NCBI RefSeq assembly: GCF_900129795.1 | Contig: NZ_FQWW01000001.1 | Location: 310,001-374,000, forward strand | Direction of reading: 5' to 3' | From: Flavobacterium sp. CF108 | Lineage (GTDB): Bacteria > Bacteroidota > Bacteroidia > Flavobacteriales > Flavobacteriaceae | Length of the DNA stretch: 64,000 bases | Part shown: piece by piece, positions 42,899 through 51,880 of the stretch | Layout of the letters: each line of letters opens with the position of its first letter | Position numbering within the stretch: position 1 is the stretch's first letter | Program-made: the position numbers and the translations under genes | The notes under the pieces: generated by a model | Database searches by the model: none | Seen by the model: only the letters and a program-made list of their open reading frames with translations | Told to the model about the DNA's origin: nothing

Positions 42899-44035
42899 TC
42901 AGACCTCTTTTGGTCTGTTTATTTTCATGTATTCACTTGGAGTAAGTCTTGTTTCTTTTTTAAAGGCATTATTAAAAGTTGATTTTGAGGTAAACCCTGC
43001 TTCATAAGCAATACCAAGAATGGTTAAATGACTGTATTGTTTTTTTGACAGCATGTCTTTAACTTTTTCTACTCTGTAGTTATTTATCAATGCGTAGAAA
43101 TTCATATTGTAACTGTTGTTGATTACAAAAGACAAATTATTCATTGAAATTCCAACTTTGTCAGCAAGCGAAGCCAAATTAATTTCAGGATCTGTAAACA
43201 CTTCTTCTTGTTCTAAAAGATTATTCAAAATTGATTTATATTTTAAAAGCTCATCATCTTGCAATCGGGATACAGGTTTTTCGGTTTGAAAGCTAAGATT
43301 AGGATATATAATATTTTCAAGCGCTATGTTTTCGTTTTCATTATTTAAGAAAACTTCTTTTTGTCTTAAAAGGTTATAAACCATAAATAGTGTCAATATC
43401 AAATACAAATAAGTACCAACGGAATTAAGAAAGTCATTTTCTTTTATTTTCATGATCATAGACAGGACAATCATTAAGAGTATCCAAACTAGTATGTTTA
43501 ACAGCCATTTTAAATCTCTTTCTTTTTTTTGAGACGAAAACAACAATATACTGCTTCCGTGTTTTTTTAATAATTGATACGACAAAATCCAATAGATAAT
43601 TAGCTGAACGGGGAATACTGACGCCATCAAACCTCCAAGTATATGGCTTGCGCGTTCTCCTATTAAATCAGAAATATTTCCCAGTGAAAGAAAATAAGGC
43701 AGTGATACCACAAGAATAAATACTATTGATGGTATAAAATGCATCCATTTTTTTCCAAACCTTATTTTACCCAAATGTGTGTAGTACCAAATGCTTAAAT
43801 AAAAGCTTGGAGCAACAACAAAACGAGATAATTCAGAAACTGGAATGATATAAGGAAACTTTATATCCAGCCCTTCCTGCCATACTATTTTGCTCAACAA
43901 AGCAAATCCCATTGATAAAAGAAAAATACCAAACCACAGATTCCCTTTTCTATTATATGGTATATAAAAAATGGCTAATATCCCTATTAGAAAGCAAATT
44001 GCGACTGAAAATGAGTTAAGAATAATCTCCGGCAT
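42899..44035 (-). CDS. Membrane-bound AraC-type regulator
   Basis: A 378-residue protein with about seven N-terminal transmembrane helices (residues about 5-220; ILNSFSVAICFLIGILAIFY, LNILVWILLMIVLSMIMKIK) and a C-terminal AraC DNA-binding domain (about 280-378: EINLASLADKVGISMNNLSF, then VINNSYNMNF; TILGIAYEAGFTSKSTFNNA, then FKKETRLTPSEY). This seven-TM plus AraC arrangement is common in Flavobacteriia and is thought to sense an extracytoplasmic or membrane signal directly. It precedes the DoxX-like membrane gene on the same strand and follows the MNIO cluster after 95 bases, so either may be its target. Confidence 0.9.
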   Translation of the reverse strand: MPEIILNSFSVAICFLIGILAIFYIPYNRKGNLWFGIFLLSMGFALLSKIVWQEGLDIKFPYIIPVSELSRFVVAPSFYLSIWYYTHLGKIRFGKKWMHFIPSIVFILVVSLPYFLSLGNISDLIGERASHILGGLMASVFPVQLIIYWILSYQLLKKHGSSILLFSSQKKERDLKWLLNILVWILLMIVLSMIMKIKENDFLNSVGTYLYLILTLFMVYNLLRQKEVFLNNENENIALENIIYPNLSFQTEKPVSRLQDDELLKYKSILNNLLEQEEVFTDPEINLASLADKVGISMNNLSFVINNSYNMNFYALINNYRVEKVKDMLSKKQYSHLTILGIAYEAGFTSKSTFNNAFKKETRLTPSEYMKINRPKEV

Positions 44036-44130
44036 TTAACTGATTTTTAATTTTACTTATCAAATGTAAAATTTTAGATCTTATTTTGTTCAAATTGCCT
44101 TTATATATATTCCTGCATTAATAAACGTTT

Positions 44131-44970
44131 TCAAGTTCTAAAAAAATTAGCCCCAACCCAACGCTCCTTCCAACTGTTCCAAACTTGTTCAAATTGAAGA
44201 TCATTTTCTTTATAATGATTTTTAAAGATTTCTTTTGCCGCAGCAATATTCTGATGCTCTTTCAAAAAACATAAAAAATCATATTGTTCTTTGTGCAAAT
44301 CGTAAATTGACAATTTGAATTTATGTCGTAAAACCACGCAATAACTTTCGTTTTGAAGAGGCAAATCAGGATTCTTGTCATTTTTGAATTCAGAATAGTA
44401 CTTTCGAACAGGAAACTGGAACTTAAATACGGAAAATACCGGTACCAATTTTAATTCATTTTCGGGTGTATCGATTGTGGCTAATTGATAATTTTCATCT
44501 GCTTTTTCATCAAAAAGAACACCAATGGCGTATTCAAATTTGGCGAGTTCAATCATAAAATCAATCCAATCTTCTTTGATATCTTCATTAGCATCGGGTC
44601 TGTTATTTTCCAGATATTCTGCAAAATTAGCTCCCAAAAAAGATAAATTGTAATTATGAGAAGGTTTTGAAGCCAAATAATCATCGGCGAAAGCGCAAAA
44701 AATAGCTTCGCCTAAAGTATATTCTAAAGCACTAAACTGCTGTGACATACAATTTCGCAATCGTGCAATATAACTTCGCTGATAAATAGCTAAATGTTCC
44801 TGAGCCGTAAGTTTTTCTGAATGACAAATTACGTCTTCAATTGAAGCTGCATTTTCTGCATTCGAAAGCAAATCATTAGGGTTCACTCCTGTTTGTTGAT
44901 AAGGATCAAGCAAAAGCTGCTGCATCCATTGCTGAAAGTCTTGTAATGGTATTTTTACCGTTTTCTGCAT
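44131..44970 (-). CDS. DUF2063-type partner protein of the MNIO enzyme
   Basis: A 279-residue protein. The N-terminal helical domain (LQDFQQWMQQLLLDPYQQTG ... LAIYQRSYIARLRNCMSQQF followed by SALEYTLGEAIFCAFADDYL) is the DUF2063/putative DNA-binding domain that accompanies DUF692 enzymes; the C-terminal part is an alpha/beta region with SVFKFQFPVRKYYSEFKNDK. In characterised MNIO systems (MbnC, TglI and similar) this partner binds the precursor peptide and stabilises the oxidase. It is the last gene of the cluster, 12 bases after the MNIO gene. Confidence 0.85.
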   Translation of the reverse strand: MQKTVKIPLQDFQQWMQQLLLDPYQQTGVNPNDLLSNAENAASIEDVICHSEKLTAQEHLAIYQRSYIARLRNCMSQQFSALEYTLGEAIFCAFADDYLASKPSHNYNLSFLGANFAEYLENNRPDANEDIKEDWIDFMIELAKFEYAIGVLFDEKADENYQLATIDTPENELKLVPVFSVFKFQFPVRKYYSEFKNDKNPDLPLQNESYCVVLRHKFKLSIYDLHKEQYDFLCFLKEHQNIAAAKEIFKNHYKENDLQFEQVWNSWKERWVGANFFRT

Positions 44971-44982
44971 CTTTGGAGTCTA

Positions 44983-45894
44983 TTAAAATTTGTTCACGGC
45001 AAATAGATTCAATGGGTTTGAAACCTGCTCTTTATCAATAGAAAAAACTTCTTTTTCAACTCCAACAAATGCTGCGTCCATATATTGCTTTGATTTCAAT
45101 AATTCAGAATGGTAGACATCAAAAGCCGGAATATTTCCATCCCATTCTAATAAAATTGATGCCTGATTGGCCAATTGATAAGCTTGTTGAAACAATTTCC
45201 AAACCTGACTGTTTACTTCCCTATCGTGTGTATCAATAATATAATTGCCGCAATTTTGATGACCGGCTAAATGCATTTGTACTACTTTATCATGTGGAAT
45301 TCCGTTGATGTATTCTACAGGATCAAAATCATTATTAAAAGAAGATACGTATACATTGTTTACATCCAGGAGTAATCCACAGCCTGTTTCTTCGGTCATG
45401 ATTCGTAAAAACTCCCATTCCGGAAGTGTTGAATTATTGAAGGCTGCGTAGGTACTTGGATTTTCTACAATCAGCGGTCGTTCTAAATAATCCTGAACTT
45501 GTTTGATTCGGTTACAAACATGTTTTAATGAATCTTCGTTTAGCGGAAGCGGCAATAAATCATGCGAATTGGTTGTTAAAACTCCTGTCCAGCACAAATG
45601 ATCACTAATCCAGGCTGGCTGAACCTCAGCTGCCAATTGTTTTAAACTCTTTAGATAATCAAAATTTAAGGGATCAGTGCTTCCTATAGAAAGCGATACC
45701 CCGTGCATTACCACGGGATATTTTTCTGCTATTTGTTGTAAAATATATCTTGGACGCCCATGTGAATCCATAAAATTCTCAGAAATTACCTCAAACCAAT
45801 CTACGGCTGGGTTCTTTTCCAGAATATGTTCAAAATGCTGGCTTCTGAGTCCTAATCCCAAACCTAAATTGGGTAATCCAAGTCTAGTGTCCAT
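44983..45894 (-). CDS. DUF692/MNIO multinuclear iron oxidase (RiPP modifying)
   Basis: A 303-residue TIM-barrel enzyme. The family's metal ligands are visible: VMHGVSLSIGS (His), AWISDHLCWTG (Asp, His), PLIVENPSTYAAF (Glu, Asn), GLLLDVNNVYVSSFN (Asp, Asn), VVQMHLAGHQ (His), IDTHDREV (Asp, His) and LLEWDGNIPAF (Glu, Asp). Such enzymes use two or three iron ions and O2 to rewrite Cys (oxazolone/thioamide, thiol excision, heterocycles) in peptides, and act with a DUF2063-type partner. Its start overlaps the end of the Cys-rich precursor gene by 11 bases and its partner gene follows 12 bases later, so the three are tightly coupled. Confidence 0.92.
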   Translation of the reverse strand: MDTRLGLPNLGLGLGLRSQHFEHILEKNPAVDWFEVISENFMDSHGRPRYILQQIAEKYPVVMHGVSLSIGSTDPLNFDYLKSLKQLAAEVQPAWISDHLCWTGVLTTNSHDLLPLPLNEDSLKHVCNRIKQVQDYLERPLIVENPSTYAAFNNSTLPEWEFLRIMTEETGCGLLLDVNNVYVSSFNNDFDPVEYINGIPHDKVVQMHLAGHQNCGNYIIDTHDREVNSQVWKLFQQAYQLANQASILLEWDGNIPAFDVYHSELLKSKQYMDAAFVGVEKEVFSIDKEQVSNPLNLFAVNKF

Positions 45895-46471
45895 TATTTT
45901 TTGATTGACAATTTGAAAGACTTTCCGGTAATTTTTTAGCGCTTTCTTCTTCCATCTTCAAAACTCTTTCTGCCGCTGCAATTTTTCTTTCAGCAGGGTT
46001 GTTGATGTACGAACAAGATCTTGAACCGCTTTGTCCACAAGAAGAATAATCTACTCCTGAAGTCCCGCGAATTGAGTTTACGTATTCATCGCTTGGTCCA
46101 TATTGCTCTGGAGCCTTACCAAAGGTTTTTCCTTTTTTTATTCTTTTTTCTTCAAAACGTATTCTGGCTAATTGCCAAACACTAAGCCCTTTATTAGGAC
46201 CTTGTGCCATAAAACGAGAAGATAAAATAGGTACACCGCAGCTGCCTTGGTAGCGACAATCATTTTCGCCCGGATGGCAAAGTTCTTCGGTAGTTCCAAA
46301 AATCCCACAGCCTCCCTGCCCTTTACAAGCGTTTAAGGTATGGCATGGATGACCAACTGCTGTTGAGCAATCGCCTTGACCTGCACAATCATTATTTCCT
46401 GAATATCCCGCATTTTTGCATGAATTAAGCCCCATGCATACATGAAGTTCTTTAGTTACTAATTCTGACAT
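45884..46471 (-). CDS. Cys-rich precursor peptide with repeated C-x5-C units
   Basis: A 195-residue protein with 13 Cys. Within the first 80 residues the pattern is C12-x5-C18, C29-x5-C35, C43-x5-C49-x5-C55, C65-x6-C72-x5-C78, with recurring N-S/A-C-K, G-Q-G-x-C and N-D-C contexts (for example HVCMGLNSCKNAG, NACKGQGGCG). The middle (about 80-140) is Cys-free and helical/basic (LARIRFEEKRIKKGKTFG); two more Cys lie at 145 and 153 and one at 188. No signal peptide is seen. Its gene directly precedes and overlaps the MNIO gene, so it is the probable substrate. The Cys-rich part at the N-terminus, not the C-terminus, is unusual for RiPP precursors. Confidence 0.85.
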   Translation of the reverse strand: MSELVTKELHVCMGLNSCKNAGYSGNNDCAGQGDCSTAVGHPCHTLNACKGQGGCGIFGTTEELCHPGENDCRYQGSCGVPILSSRFMAQGPNKGLSVWQLARIRFEEKRIKKGKTFGKAPEQYGPSDEYVNSIRGTSGVDYSSCGQSGSRSCSYINNPAERKIAAAERVLKMEEESAKKLPESLSNCQSKNNGH

Positions 46472-46488
46472 GTTGTATATTTTTTATA

Positions 46489-48003
46489 TTAATGATGGTG
46501 TTTGTAAGGTGTACTTGGTACTTTAGGAATATCGGCTTCAATACTGTAATCCAATCCTACATCTGGTAAAGACGGAAAATAATTTTCGCTTTTAATTGCC
46601 CAGCCCCAATTTACAGGATCGGCTTTAGCCAATTGATCAACCAAACTCATGATTTGTGCTTTTGGTCTTAAGAAGCTTTGTTCAAATGAAAAAGGTTCAA
46701 ATGTTAAAGCACCTTTATAAGCCTGATTGCCTTTGGTATAAGTGTATTGATTAATTTGATTTCCAACACCGCTCAATAACCAGATCATTGATTTATGAAT
46801 ACCAAAAATGAACAAATCATATTGTGTACTTTCGTCTTTATAATAACAAGCTTCAATCATTAAAAGGATATAAGCAAAAACTGCATTTCCTAATTGTGAA
46901 CATAATGCCAGTGCCTGATTGTTTGAAGCAATATAATCGGCTGTTTTAGGATTAGCATCGGTATCATATACAAAATAGCTGAAGAAATCATCTAAGCCCT
47001 GAATGTTACGGAACTTTTGTTGATAATGCCCGCCAAGTGTGTAGGCTTCGAGAAATTTGGCAAAGTGAGCAGGTTCTTTCCCAGAATCATCATAATCACC
47101 TTCCCAAAAAACTACTTTACCATCAACAATATCCATTGGTACCGGCATTTTATTCTCGCCCCAAATTAAAGTATGCTGCTTGTATTTACTTTTTCCTTCT
47201 CCCTGTTCAATGATGCGCTGTATAGCTTCAATTGCCGAGTGAGCGTCGTGTACGCCAACAAGTCCTTCACTATCATCTGTATTGGCAAATTGAGGATTGT
47301 GATCTCTGTCATAATGTACCGTATTCATTGAATTTTGAGAATAATACGGTCTCGGACGATCCGGATTATCCGGAGGAAGCAATTGTGGTCTTTGCTCATA
47401 AGGTCCCGGGAAATCCTCTTTTATACATTTGATAATCATTTCATATAAAAGTCCAATCGTTTGATATTCAACCGTATCCAATAATTGTGCATTTGCATAA
47501 GGGGCTTTAAACGGCTCAGGACTTTCAATTTGTAAAAATGTAGTCAATTGCTTCAATGACAATTTTGCTGCATCAATTTGAAATTCAGGAATATGTCCGT
47601 CTAATTCTGTTGGGAATGTTAATACTTTTCCAATTCCCATTAAATCCGGTGCCGATTGACAAACTGCTTGTTTCACATTGCATGCAAGTGCCAGGTGAAG
47701 CATTTCTTCAATAACAACACTCATAATTAACGCTGCCGATTTATTGGAATAAACCAATATATCGAGTTTTAGGTCTTGCGCTAATTCATCAATTTCGGCA
47801 GCAGTGCGCACACCAGATTGTGAAAGCTGTGCATGAAGTTTAGCGTATAGTTTATCCTGATCCTGCGCTCTGTTTATGGAATAATAGGTTGATAAATATG
47901 TTGGAATAGTAGCAAGCTCCAGCGCAATTGCCTGCTGCATTACTTCTTCGATATTATCTGTTGTTACCGAAGTAGAATAGGTAAATAGTTTTTTGTTTTT
48001 CAT
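46489..48003 (-). CDS. Ferritin-like (VioB C-terminal type) protein
   Basis: A 504-residue protein with a ferritin-like four-helix region near the N-terminus: VMQQAIALELATIPTYLSTY carries a metal-binding Glu, and ALIMSVVIEEMLHLALACNV contains the ExxH-type EEMLH motif. It resembles the PF12902 ferritin-like domain found at the C-terminal end of VioB and in related iminophenylpyruvate-type enzymes. The second half (for example FFSYFVYDTDANPKTADYIA, ILLMIEACYYKDESTQYD) is helical and not recognised. It lies 20 bases after the flavin oxidase gene and 17 bases before the Cys-rich precursor gene, hence is part of the cluster. It may act on the imine or keto product of the oxidase. Confidence 0.8.
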   Translation of the reverse strand: MKNKKLFTYSTSVTTDNIEEVMQQAIALELATIPTYLSTYYSINRAQDQDKLYAKLHAQLSQSGVRTAAEIDELAQDLKLDILVYSNKSAALIMSVVIEEMLHLALACNVKQAVCQSAPDLMGIGKVLTFPTELDGHIPEFQIDAAKLSLKQLTTFLQIESPEPFKAPYANAQLLDTVEYQTIGLLYEMIIKCIKEDFPGPYEQRPQLLPPDNPDRPRPYYSQNSMNTVHYDRDHNPQFANTDDSEGLVGVHDAHSAIEAIQRIIEQGEGKSKYKQHTLIWGENKMPVPMDIVDGKVVFWEGDYDDSGKEPAHFAKFLEAYTLGGHYQQKFRNIQGLDDFFSYFVYDTDANPKTADYIASNNQALALCSQLGNAVFAYILLMIEACYYKDESTQYDLFIFGIHKSMIWLLSGVGNQINQYTYTKGNQAYKGALTFEPFSFEQSFLRPKAQIMSLVDQLAKADPVNWGWAIKSENYFPSLPDVGLDYSIEADIPKVPSTPYKHHH

Positions 48004-48023
48004 TTGTTTTTGGTTAAAATAGA

Positions 48024-50018
48024 TTACTCCGGACTGATAAATGGATAGTATTTTTCGTCGATAATAGGTTCAATACCAAAGAAATCATTCAGAACAGATT
48101 CGGCAGTACAAAACGCACCTTCAACCCAAGCCTGATCGTTTGAATATGTTTCTCCTACAATAAAAATTTCGCAGTCTGTGTTTGGAACAAGTTGTGATGG
48201 TTTTCTTATTTTTCTTTGTACGTCACCTAAATTATAGTGCGATTTATAGGCATGATATCCTGCATTAAATGGAGGAAGCGACCAGTCCATATATTTCGTT
48301 TCTAAAGGTTCTGGCACATACGAATAATCAGCCTGTGGTCCAAAATGCAATGATGCTAATTGTGAACGAAGCATTTTTACCATTACTGGAGTGGCATCTC
48401 TTGGTCCTTCGAGCGGTTGTAAATCTCTTGATTCAGGAATTTCACGAGTTGCATCTGGTCCAAGTTCTAAGGCTTTCCAGAATGTTGCGTACAGAATATC
48501 ATCATAACTAGCTAGAATACCATATACTTTTTTCCCTTTTCCATCTCTGGCATTATCACCAAAATAAACTACTTGGCGAATAGGCATATCTGTAATACTT
48601 GGCCCAATAGTATCTAATTCGGCTACAGTTGAGATTTGTTTTTCTTGTTTAAAAGTCAAACGTTCTTCGATTGCATTTTCTACAGCAGCTATAAAGCTTA
48701 CCTTATCGTTAAACGAATTAACAATGATAGCCGGATTTTTAGCCGCTTCTATTTTTTTAAGATAGTTAGAAGGAAAACCCTCTTTTCTTAATTTCTCAAT
48801 TCCTTCTTGTGTTAAGAAATAACTGGTTAGTTTAGCAGGATACGTTGGGCTTCCGGCCTCGGTTGTTCTCCACCAAGGTGTATCGAAAAACATCCCTATT
48901 TTGTATGAAGGTTCCATTAATACAGACTCTAAATACAGCTGCACTTTTTCATGATTTAATACATCCGTTCCTTCATCATCACTGTATCTGCTTGCCTGCG
49001 CCACTAAGTCGATTGCTGCTCTTGGCATAGCAAGAAATGCGGCATCACATTTTTTTCTTTCTGCAAGTGCATCCGGATCTTTGCGTGTTGCAGTTGTAAA
49101 ATTCACTCCAGATTTTGTGTGCACAATAGAGCGCAGCCTAACATTTGGATAATAATTTAGCGTGATTCCTTTTTGTTTTGCTAATTTTTCAACTTCTTCA
49201 AATAAGCTGTCAAATAAGCTGGAATATCCTTTAATTAAAGTTTTGTATTCTGTTCCCGGAAGAAACTCATCATTCACATTAAATGACTGGGCGCTATTGC
49301 TGTTTACTACGTTTGAACTATAGCCATTTCCATCAGATAAATAACCAAATCCTTCTTGTCCAAGCATATCATAACCTAAGTTCCAATATCCAATTTCTTT
49401 TAGTAAATCTCCTTTTTGAAAGATTGAACTGTCAGGCATATCAACATTGATTCTTCCTTCTTCATAAAATTTGCACCATTCTCTACGGGTAGTCGGTCCA
49501 GATGTTTGTGTGATCGCTACAGATTGTATCGTTGTAAAACCATCATCTGGCGGAGCATCCTGAGCATAATTATTTGCAAAATATGGAGCTGGCTGGTTAG
49601 AATTGATATCTGAGATATACATGTTTTTAGAACGCAAAGACATCAATGGATCTGCTGACTCATTAAACGGAACTGAATCTTTCTTTAAATCCAATTCTTC
49701 TATGGTTTTAGTCACTAAACGATGTCCGGGTCCTTCAGGAGTGCCATCCCAATATAAATATCTCATACCTCCCAATTCAAGGTACGAGTTGTCTTTGTCA
49801 TCTTTATAATGCCATGTACAAACACGTGCGCCCGGTTCTCTTGTTCCTGGATTTTTTTTAGAAAAATCATATTTCCCCCAGTCATAGAGTTCTAATACAT
49901 CGCCCTTAACGAGCATTTTTTCGTTTTTGCCTTTTTTAGATTTTCCATCAAGTAATCTCCACGCCGTATAGAGTCCGGCTGCACCTGCTCCAAAAATAGA
50001 GTATGTTTTTTTGCTCAT
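48024..50018 (-). CDS. FAD-dependent L-amino-acid oxidase-like (flavin amine oxidase)
   Basis: A 664-residue flavoenzyme with the N-terminal dinucleotide motif TYSIFGAGAAGLYTAWRLLD and LELGGMRYLYW (the GG-x-R block whose Arg binds substrate carboxylate in amino-acid oxidases), and near the C-terminus FIVGETYSNDQAWVEGAFCT, which closes the FAD site. It is larger than typical LAAOs (450-550) owing to inserts. In VioA/RebO-type pathways such an enzyme makes an imine from an aromatic amino acid for a following dimerising enzyme; a ferritin-like VioB-type gene indeed follows after 20 bases. The amino acid used is unknown. No export signal. Confidence 0.85.
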   Translation of the reverse strand: MSKKTYSIFGAGAAGLYTAWRLLDGKSKKGKNEKMLVKGDVLELYDWGKYDFSKKNPGTREPGARVCTWHYKDDKDNSYLELGGMRYLYWDGTPEGPGHRLVTKTIEELDLKKDSVPFNESADPLMSLRSKNMYISDINSNQPAPYFANNYAQDAPPDDGFTTIQSVAITQTSGPTTRREWCKFYEEGRINVDMPDSSIFQKGDLLKEIGYWNLGYDMLGQEGFGYLSDGNGYSSNVVNSNSAQSFNVNDEFLPGTEYKTLIKGYSSLFDSLFEEVEKLAKQKGITLNYYPNVRLRSIVHTKSGVNFTTATRKDPDALAERKKCDAAFLAMPRAAIDLVAQASRYSDDEGTDVLNHEKVQLYLESVLMEPSYKIGMFFDTPWWRTTEAGSPTYPAKLTSYFLTQEGIEKLRKEGFPSNYLKKIEAAKNPAIIVNSFNDKVSFIAAVENAIEERLTFKQEKQISTVAELDTIGPSITDMPIRQVVYFGDNARDGKGKKVYGILASYDDILYATFWKALELGPDATREIPESRDLQPLEGPRDATPVMVKMLRSQLASLHFGPQADYSYVPEPLETKYMDWSLPPFNAGYHAYKSHYNLGDVQRKIRKPSQLVPNTDCEIFIVGETYSNDQAWVEGAFCTAESVLNDFFGIEPIIDEKYYPFISPE

Positions 50019-50064
50019 GATAGTATAGTTTTTAAATTTTTAGTAGTTTTTATAGGTAGTGGTT

Positions 50065-51795
50065 TTATTCATTTCCTAGTCTTGCCATTTGCTGTGCAAG
50101 ATCTTTTTGAGGAATTACAATTTCTACCAGAGTTGGAAGATTTGTTTTTTTCTTAAGTTTTAGAAGCACTTCGTCTAACTCTGTAACGGTTTCAGCACGG
50201 TAGCTGTTTGCTCCAAATGCTTTGGCAAGTGCCTGATAATCCCATTTTGGAAGAATATCAAATTCGTCAAATTTATGATTCGGGCCTGCCTTAAACGAGT
50301 CCATGTCTACATATACTTGTTCTATAGCATATACTCCATTGCTCATTACAAAAATTACAGAATTGATGTTGTATTTTACAAGGGTCGAAAGTGATTGTGC
50401 GATCATCATAAAACCACCGTCACCGGCTACAGTCCATGCTTGTTTACCGCTCCCTAGCTGTGCTCCTGAAGCTGCACCGGTTTCAAAACCAATACACTGC
50501 CACGCTGCCGAAGAAATATAGGCATTTTGAGATAATCCGTAAATATTGGTAGCCACGTACATTGATGAACTTACACCAAAAGTCATCACAATATCGTCCA
50601 GCATTTTTTGCTTTTGCAGAAAAGATGTAGCATGCTCAAAAAAGCGGTTAAACGTTATTACTTCCGTAGTTAAATCATATTTAGGATCAGAGTTAGATCG
50701 CCATGGTTCAGGGAATTTTGGCTGAGCCGGAGCGATTGCTTTTAAAGGATACCCTGAAGCTTTTTTAAATCGTTCTGTTAAGGCTTCGATAAAGTCTTTT
50801 AGAGTTACTCCCGAATAGGTAAAATAACCAACTCTTGTTTCCTGAGTCGTTACCTGAATCATATCCGAAAATTTATTTTCTACCAGCCATAAATAATCAT
50901 CAGTAATAATAGTTCCTAAGGATAAAATACAGTCTGAAGCTTCGACAACTTTTATAACTTCAGGTATTGAAGCCTGATCAGAATAGGTACCGATAAATTT
51001 ATCACCTTTTTCATCCAGAACCGTCTTTCCAAGTGAAGTTGTAGTGTACAACATTCCGCTTGCTTTAATAAGTTCTTCTAATTGCTTGGTTAGTTTATGT
51101 CGCAAAAGCTCTACTCCTGCAAAAATTATAGGTGTTTTGGCCTGACTAATTTGTGACCATGCCTGAGAAACAGCATTTTCAAGTGCTGCTGGTTCACTTT
51201 TTATTATTTCGGGTTCTAGTTTTTTATTCGAAGGTTTAGGACAAGGTTCGCCCCACACCTCTTTATAACATGCTATATACACAGGTCTTTGGTGCGTAAG
51301 CGCTGCGATAAGTAATTTATCGATTTTTTCAGGAGCATCTGCGGAAGTACTCAGTGTCTCGGCAGCAACAGTTACTCTTTCATAAACTTCCTGATCTGCG
51401 TTAAGATTACCTGTAGAGTGATGATAAAGTACATTGTACATACTTCCTATTTGTCGCGCATCGGCTCCGGGTGTAGCACTAATTACAACAACAGGACTGC
51501 GCTCTACATAAGCACCAGCAATAGCATTTAATGCACTAAAAGTACTTACTCCATATTGTAGAGATACGGCGGCTAAACCTCTGGTACGCGCGTAGGCATC
51601 TGCCGCGTAAGAAGCGTCTAGTTCGTTTGAAGTTCCAATGGTTTCAATTCCATCAAAGTATTCCAGAGCCTGTGTAAAATGTTTTACATAGTCGCCCGGA
51701 ATTTGAAAAACCTCGGTAACATTTAATTGTTTGAGTCGGGTAAGCAGATAATCTGCGACCGTAAATTCTTTAGTAGGTTTCATTTTGTTATGCAT
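50065..51795 (-). CDS. Thiamine-diphosphate-dependent 2-oxo-acid decarboxylase
   Basis: About 576 residues from this start. The pyruvate/indolepyruvate decarboxylase family is recognisable: VADYLLTRLKQLNVTEVFQI, then the conserved Glu in GTSNELDASYAADAYARTRG, and the ThDP motif beginning GDGGFMMIAQSL and ending FVMSNG, followed by VYAIEQVYVD. It converts a 2-oxo acid to an aldehyde and CO2. The open frame runs to 51867, but those 24 extra codons lie in a perfect inverted repeat, so MHNKMKPTKEF (51795) or MKPTKEF (51783) is preferred. It is the first gene of the cluster; the flavin oxidase gene follows after 46 bases, which suggests that it acts on the keto acid the oxidase produces. Confidence 0.88.
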   Translation of the reverse strand: MHNKMKPTKEFTVADYLLTRLKQLNVTEVFQIPGDYVKHFTQALEYFDGIETIGTSNELDASYAADAYARTRGLAAVSLQYGVSTFSALNAIAGAYVERSPVVVISATPGADARQIGSMYNVLYHHSTGNLNADQEVYERVTVAAETLSTSADAPEKIDKLLIAALTHQRPVYIACYKEVWGEPCPKPSNKKLEPEIIKSEPAALENAVSQAWSQISQAKTPIIFAGVELLRHKLTKQLEELIKASGMLYTTTSLGKTVLDEKGDKFIGTYSDQASIPEVIKVVEASDCILSLGTIITDDYLWLVENKFSDMIQVTTQETRVGYFTYSGVTLKDFIEALTERFKKASGYPLKAIAPAQPKFPEPWRSNSDPKYDLTTEVITFNRFFEHATSFLQKQKMLDDIVMTFGVSSSMYVATNIYGLSQNAYISSAAWQCIGFETGAASGAQLGSGKQAWTVAGDGGFMMIAQSLSTLVKYNINSVIFVMSNGVYAIEQVYVDMDSFKAGPNHKFDEFDILPKWDYQALAKAFGANSYRAETVTELDEVLLKLKKKTNLPTLVEIVIPQKDLAQQMARLGNE

Positions 51796-51828
51796 TTTAG
51801 TCCTTTTCAGGTTAGTTACGTTTCGTTT

Positions 51829-51880
51829 AGGGAAATGAGATATGAGGCACATTGGCACATGCATCATATCTCATTTCCCT
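51829..51880. promoter_or_regulatory. 17-bp perfect inverted repeat in the leader of the MNIO cluster
   Basis: AGGGAAATGAGATATGA (51829-51845) and its exact complement (51864-51880) enclose an 18-base loop. It lies 34-85 bases upstream of the preferred start of the decarboxylase gene. It could be a palindromic operator or a stable stem-loop in the mRNA leader controlling the whole operon; there is no T-run, so a plain terminator is unlikely. Confidence 0.7.

Noticed and set aside
48024..50018. Lysine epsilon-oxidase LodA/LodB type system
   Set aside because: The protein has the Rossmann GxGxxG and LGG-x-R pattern of FAD amino-acid oxidases, not the quinoprotein LodA pattern.
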